Positions 61,038 to 64,000 of a DNA stretch of 64,000 nucleotides are shown here, piece after piece. The DNA comes from Virgibacillus phasianinus (GTDB taxonomy: Bacteria > Bacillota > Bacilli > Bacillales > Amphibacillaceae). Under the pieces are notes generated by a model. It did not search any database. It had not been told where the DNA came from and was given only the letters and a program-made list of their open reading frames with translations. Position numbers and translations under genes: made by a program. The DNA lies in the NCBI RefSeq assembly GCF_002216775.1, contig NZ_CP022315.1, positions 2,046,001 through 2,110,000 on the forward strand, in the 5' to 3' direction. Position 1 is the stretch's first letter. Each line of letters begins with the position of its first letter.

Positions 61038-62774
61038 CTATTTATTTGGAATTGCAAAATACACTTCGCTGCCACCGGAAGGCAAGTTGCGAACATGCAG
61101 GCGTGCTGATTCTCCCAGTAGACTGATTAAACGCTGATTGACATTAAATAATCCTGCTCCACTATTTTGATTCTCTGTCAGTGATTCCTGACCGGCACGG
61201 TGTAAAATATTTTCGGGGAACCCACATCCATTGTCACGTACTGTTATTTGGATGAATTCCCCCAATCTCTCAATCCGCACGGTTATGATTCCCCCATGGG
61301 CCACGGTTTCCAGACCATGCTGGACAGCGTTCTCGACGAGCGGCTGCATCGTCGACGGGGGAATAAGAACTTGCCGTGCTTCATCCATTTCAGGAAAATT
61401 AATTTGTAGACGGCTGGCGAAGCGGGTCTGAATAATATCGATATATGCCTTTACGTGCTGACACTCCTTCTCCAGAGACACAAGTGATGATGAAACGAGT
61501 CCAATATTGAACCGCATATAGTGTGCTAACTGGACGGTGATATGCCGCGCTCTTTCCGGATCCTTTCGAAACAATGCTGCAATCATATGGAGTGTATTAA
61601 AGAGAAAGTGCGGGTTGATCTGGGCCTGAAGATTTCTCAGTTCCGCATCACGTATATGTGTTTTTAACTTGTCGGCTGCAATGGTATTCAGTTGATTAGA
61701 AATCAGCTGTCCCAAACCTTGGGCCAACATGAGTTCCACCGGCCGTATGTGCTGACCTTTGCGGAAATAAAACTTAATCAGGCCTGTTGTATCATTGGCA
61801 TCCATTATCGGGATCATGATGGCGGCCTCTAATGGGCAGCTCTCGTTTCTGCATTGTATTTCCGAACGTGAATAGGCAACTTGCATTTGTTTGGAAGCAA
61901 TCGCTTGGTGTGAAAGGGAAGTGAAAATTTTATCACCAGTCCGGTGATGATCATCTCCCAACCCTTTATGCGCCAGAACCTCGCGATCATTCGTAATCGA
62001 AACAGCAGCTAATTTCAACCTATTGTACAGTAAAGTAGCAATTCCTTCGGCCATTTCACGTGGAGAATCTTTTTTTAGAAAGGGAAGAGCTTCCTCAGCA
62101 ATTGTTAACGCTTGTTTAGTTGCAAATGCGGCCTCATTTTCTTGCTCCCGTAACACAATACTGATCATCGCAGTGAAGATGGCAATTGCTATACTATTTG
62201 ACAGTACAAGTGGTAAGCCGATGGTATTTACCAGGGCAATCCTGTCATCTGGATTAGATGAAAAGATAAGCAGCATATGCATTTGCAGAACCGGTGGAAA
62301 GACGCCGATAAACAATGCCTTCATTGGTGAAATTACCCGTTCATTTGAAAAAAAGCGAGCGGTTAATCCTGCCAGGAAGCCACTTAGTGGGTTGATCAGG
62401 CTGTTTGCGATAAAGCCAATTCCTCCCAGGTAAAATAGATGTGCACCAGCAATAATACCTGCCCCAAATCCAACAACAGGCCCTCCTAATAATCCGGCAA
62501 TTACAATGGCAACCAGGCTTGAACTAACAATCATTTGATCTTCACCGACAGACCAGATAAAATCACTGATCACAACGGAGTCCCCTTCAACGACCACCCC
62601 TGTTATCGTCCCAGCTATTCCAAACATACCAAACATACAGGCATGGACAAACGACATCCTTTTACTGAACTCACGATACAGTAATGACCGGAAACCAGGG
62701 ATACGCGTCAGGACAAAAGCGAGTACCAGCAATAATCCAATTCGTTCAAATAAAACAATTGTTAAATATTTCAC
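61038..62774 (-). CDS. LytS-type sensor histidine kinase
   Basis: A 578-residue kinase: 5TM-5TMR_LYT membrane domain (about residues 30-205), a GAF-like domain (about 220-350), and a histidine kinase region with phospho-acceptor His in AQINPHFLFNTLHMI, N-box PLVENAVQHGLE and G-boxes DNGCGFPE and GAGLFNVNQRL. GTG start overlaps the stop of the symporter upstream (GTGA), so the three genes are co-translated. In B. subtilis LytST senses extracellular pyruvate, so a monocarboxylate transported by the linked symporter is a likely signal. Confidence 0.92.
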   Translation of the reverse strand: MKYLTIVLFERIGLLLVLAFVLTRIPGFRSLLYREFSKRMSFVHACMFGMFGIAGTITGVVVEGDSVVISDFIWSVGEDQMIVSSSLVAIVIAGLLGGPVVGFGAGIIAGAHLFYLGGIGFIANSLINPLSGFLAGLTARFFSNERVISPMKALFIGVFPPVLQMHMLLIFSSNPDDRIALVNTIGLPLVLSNSIAIAIFTAMISIVLREQENEAAFATKQALTIAEEALPFLKKDSPREMAEGIATLLYNRLKLAAVSITNDREVLAHKGLGDDHHRTGDKIFTSLSHQAIASKQMQVAYSRSEIQCRNESCPLEAAIMIPIMDANDTTGLIKFYFRKGQHIRPVELMLAQGLGQLISNQLNTIAADKLKTHIRDAELRNLQAQINPHFLFNTLHMIAALFRKDPERARHITVQLAHYMRFNIGLVSSSLVSLEKECQHVKAYIDIIQTRFASRLQINFPEMDEARQVLIPPSTMQPLVENAVQHGLETVAHGGIITVRIERLGEFIQITVRDNGCGFPENILHRAGQESLTENQNSGAGLFNVNQRLISLLGESARLHVRNLPSGGSEVYFAIPNK

Positions 62775-64000
62775 GGGTTTTTCCTCCTCGTGTCAATCCC
62801 GGTCTGTGCTTTTATGTAAAACTGCCTGAATTCTACCTCGGATTCAGATGATTCTCGTGAAAATATAGACCCAAGAAATGCACCAAGGAACCCGATTGGA
62901 ATGGCAATGATGCCTGGATTATATAGAGGAAAAAGGGGATCCCTTTGAATCCATCCACTAACCGGATTCATAATATGCGGACCAAGCAGAAGGGACGTGA
63001 GGGAAGCGGTTAACCCACACACCATTCCGATGATTGCTCCTGTTTGATTAAATCTTTTCCAGTAGATGGTAAACAATAGTACAGGCAAGTTACTGGACGC
63101 TGCTACAATAAAAGTCAGGGAAACGAGGGAGGTAACATTAATGTTCTTTAAACCAAGTGCAAATAAAGTTGAAATAAGGCCAACGGCAAATGCAGTCCAT
63201 TGGGCAGCGCGCAGTTGTCTCTTTTCAGTAGTGCGTCCCCTCTTAAGAATGTGGAAATAGATATCATGGGAAAAAGCTGTTGTAGCTGAAATGACTAATC
63301 CAGCGACAACCGCGACAATAGTTGTAAAGGAAATAGCGGCAATGAAGGCCATCAGAAAGTCACCACCCAATTCCTCTGCCAATAGTGGTGCAGCCAGATT
63401 TCCAGTCGGATCAACTGTGACCAATTCCTTAAATCCGATTAATGCTATCGCGCCAAGCCCCAGTATCAGTGTAATAATATAAAAAGCTCCAATAATCCAA
63501 CTGGCCGTTAACAGAGATTTACGTACTTCTTTGGTATTTCGGACAGTAAGAAAGCGAATCAAGATATGGGGCAGGCCAGCTGTCCCTAGAATAAGTGCAA
63601 GATGGAGCGATAAGGTTTCCAAAGGGTTGCTAAATAAATTTCCGGGCAGAAAGATGTTTTCACCCAGCGGGGTGCCCGTTTTCACTTGTGCGAGTAATTC
63701 GGAAAGATTAAAGTCAAACCGGGAAAACACAATTAACGAAAGAAGAAATGTCCCCGACAAAAGCACCACCGTTTTTACAATCTGTACCCATGATGTAGCA
63801 TACATTCCACCGAATACGACATATACCGTCATTAAACTTCCGATAATTAGTACAGAAGTTGAATAATTAATATCAAGCAGCAAACGAATTAATAGACCTG
63901 CAGCGACCAGTTGTGGAATCATATATAAAATGGAAATGATGAAGGCACCGCTTGCCATCAGTAAGCGCATTTTATCACCCGGAAAACGTGAGCAAACTAC
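62771..64000 (-). CDS. ActP-like sodium:monocarboxylate symporter (5' end outside the window)
   Basis: A partial SSS-family symporter, at least 409 residues visible. Sequence in the same frame continues up to 64000 (VCSRFPGDKM before the MRLLMASGAF stretch), aligned to KSRFDATKVRGAAALNTI of the actP gene, so about 100-110 N-terminal residues lie beyond the window. Shared marks are GGMYATSWVQIVKT, GLPHILIRFLTVRNTKEVRK, GDFLMAFIAAISFTTIVAVVAGLV and FTIYWKRFNQTGAIIGM. It is a paralogue of the actP product at 58163, clearly diverged. Coupled to lytS/lytT, it may be regulated by its own substrate. Confidence 0.9.
   Translation of the reverse strand, partial: VVCSRFPGDKMRLLMASGAFIISILYMIPQLVAAGLLIRLLLDINYSTSVLIIGSLMTVYVVFGGMYATSWVQIVKTVVLLSGTFLLSLIVFSRFDFNLSELLAQVKTGTPLGENIFLPGNLFSNPLETLSLHLALILGTAGLPHILIRFLTVRNTKEVRKSLLTASWIIGAFYIITLILGLGAIALIGFKELVTVDPTGNLAAPLLAEELGGDFLMAFIAAISFTTIVAVVAGLVISATTAFSHDIYFHILKRGRTTEKRQLRAAQWTAFAVGLISTLFALGLKNINVTSLVSLTFIVAASSNLPVLLFTIYWKRFNQTGAIIGMVCGLTASLTSLLLGPHIMNPVSGWIQRDPLFPLYNPGIIAIPIGFLGAFLGSIFSRESSESEVEFRQFYIKAQTGIDTRRKNP

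Overview
The window looks like chromosome of a low-to-mid-GC Firmicute of the family Bacillaceae, most like the moderately halophilic genera (Virgibacillus, Lentibacillus, Oceanobacillus). The reasons are Gram-positive ribosome binding sites (AAAGGAGG-type) with frequent GTG and TTG starts, LutABC-type lactate oxidation, catabolite-responsive (cre) elements, LytST-type two-component genes, lipobox lipoproteins, and the 121-bp 'CTAGCTCCAGCGC...' intergenic repeat often met in Bacillus relatives. The genus is an inference. There are two tRNA genes (Thr-CGT, Ala-GGC) and no rRNA, prophage, CRISPR array or intact transposase.

Layout. 0-5.5 kb: omega-amino-acid transaminase, malonate/methylmalonate-semialdehyde dehydrogenase, and a sodium:solute symporter with a 50-residue membrane partner and an unknown soluble protein; probably beta-alanine or related amine catabolism. 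5.6-13.0 kb: a cluster around a divergent RpiR regulator with a C45 (acyltransferase-like) amidohydrolase, two M20 deacylases, a YfcC-family carrier, and a DUF3100 membrane protein with a small membrane partner; it reads as uptake and hydrolysis of N-acylated amino compounds. 13.0-14.4 kb: an unknown one-TM protein and a tandem array of three 121-bp repeats. 14.4-20.1 kb: lactate permease, LutR-like regulator and lutABC. 20.2-31.4 kb: LysR regulator divergent from malate synthase G, then GntR regulator, glcE-glcF-glcD, an FAH-family enzyme and a second lactate/glycolate permease. Together these oxidise lactate and glycolate and feed glyoxylate into malate.

31.7-37.6 kb: housekeeping genes (ung, lipoprotein, tRNA-Thr, proline iminopeptidase-like hydrolase, pepC, pRiA4b ORF-3-like protein, tRNA-Ala). 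37.7-41.5 kb: XRE-cupin regulator, degradative HMG-CoA reductase, a small membrane protein and a TctA-like permease, a candidate mevalonate uptake and breakdown operon. 41.5-47.4 kb: YitT protein, HDAC-family deacetylase, ornithine cyclodeaminase-like protein and proBA. 48-57 kb: sulfur genes (cysK, SsuABC-like ABC transporter, two YeeE/YedE proteins with TusA), interrupted by ribokinase and a 1-kb island of nested repeats. 57.2-64 kb: HAD phosphatase, ActP/DUF485 acetate-type symporter, LytT/LytS-like two-component system, and a second ActP-like symporter that runs off the window.

The most unusual feature is a family of about 30-bp palindromes (core GGGAC..GGGACAGGTCCC..GTCCC), very dense from 5.6 to 31.7 kb and nearly absent elsewhere. 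Copies abut stop codons of four genes and are translated as the ends of four other proteins; strand composition appears to flip across many copies. Two 220-bp MITE-like elements with 8-bp target duplications are also present, one inserted into such a palindrome. Two genes (a YeeE/YedE gene and actP) carry single-base homopolymer frameshifts.
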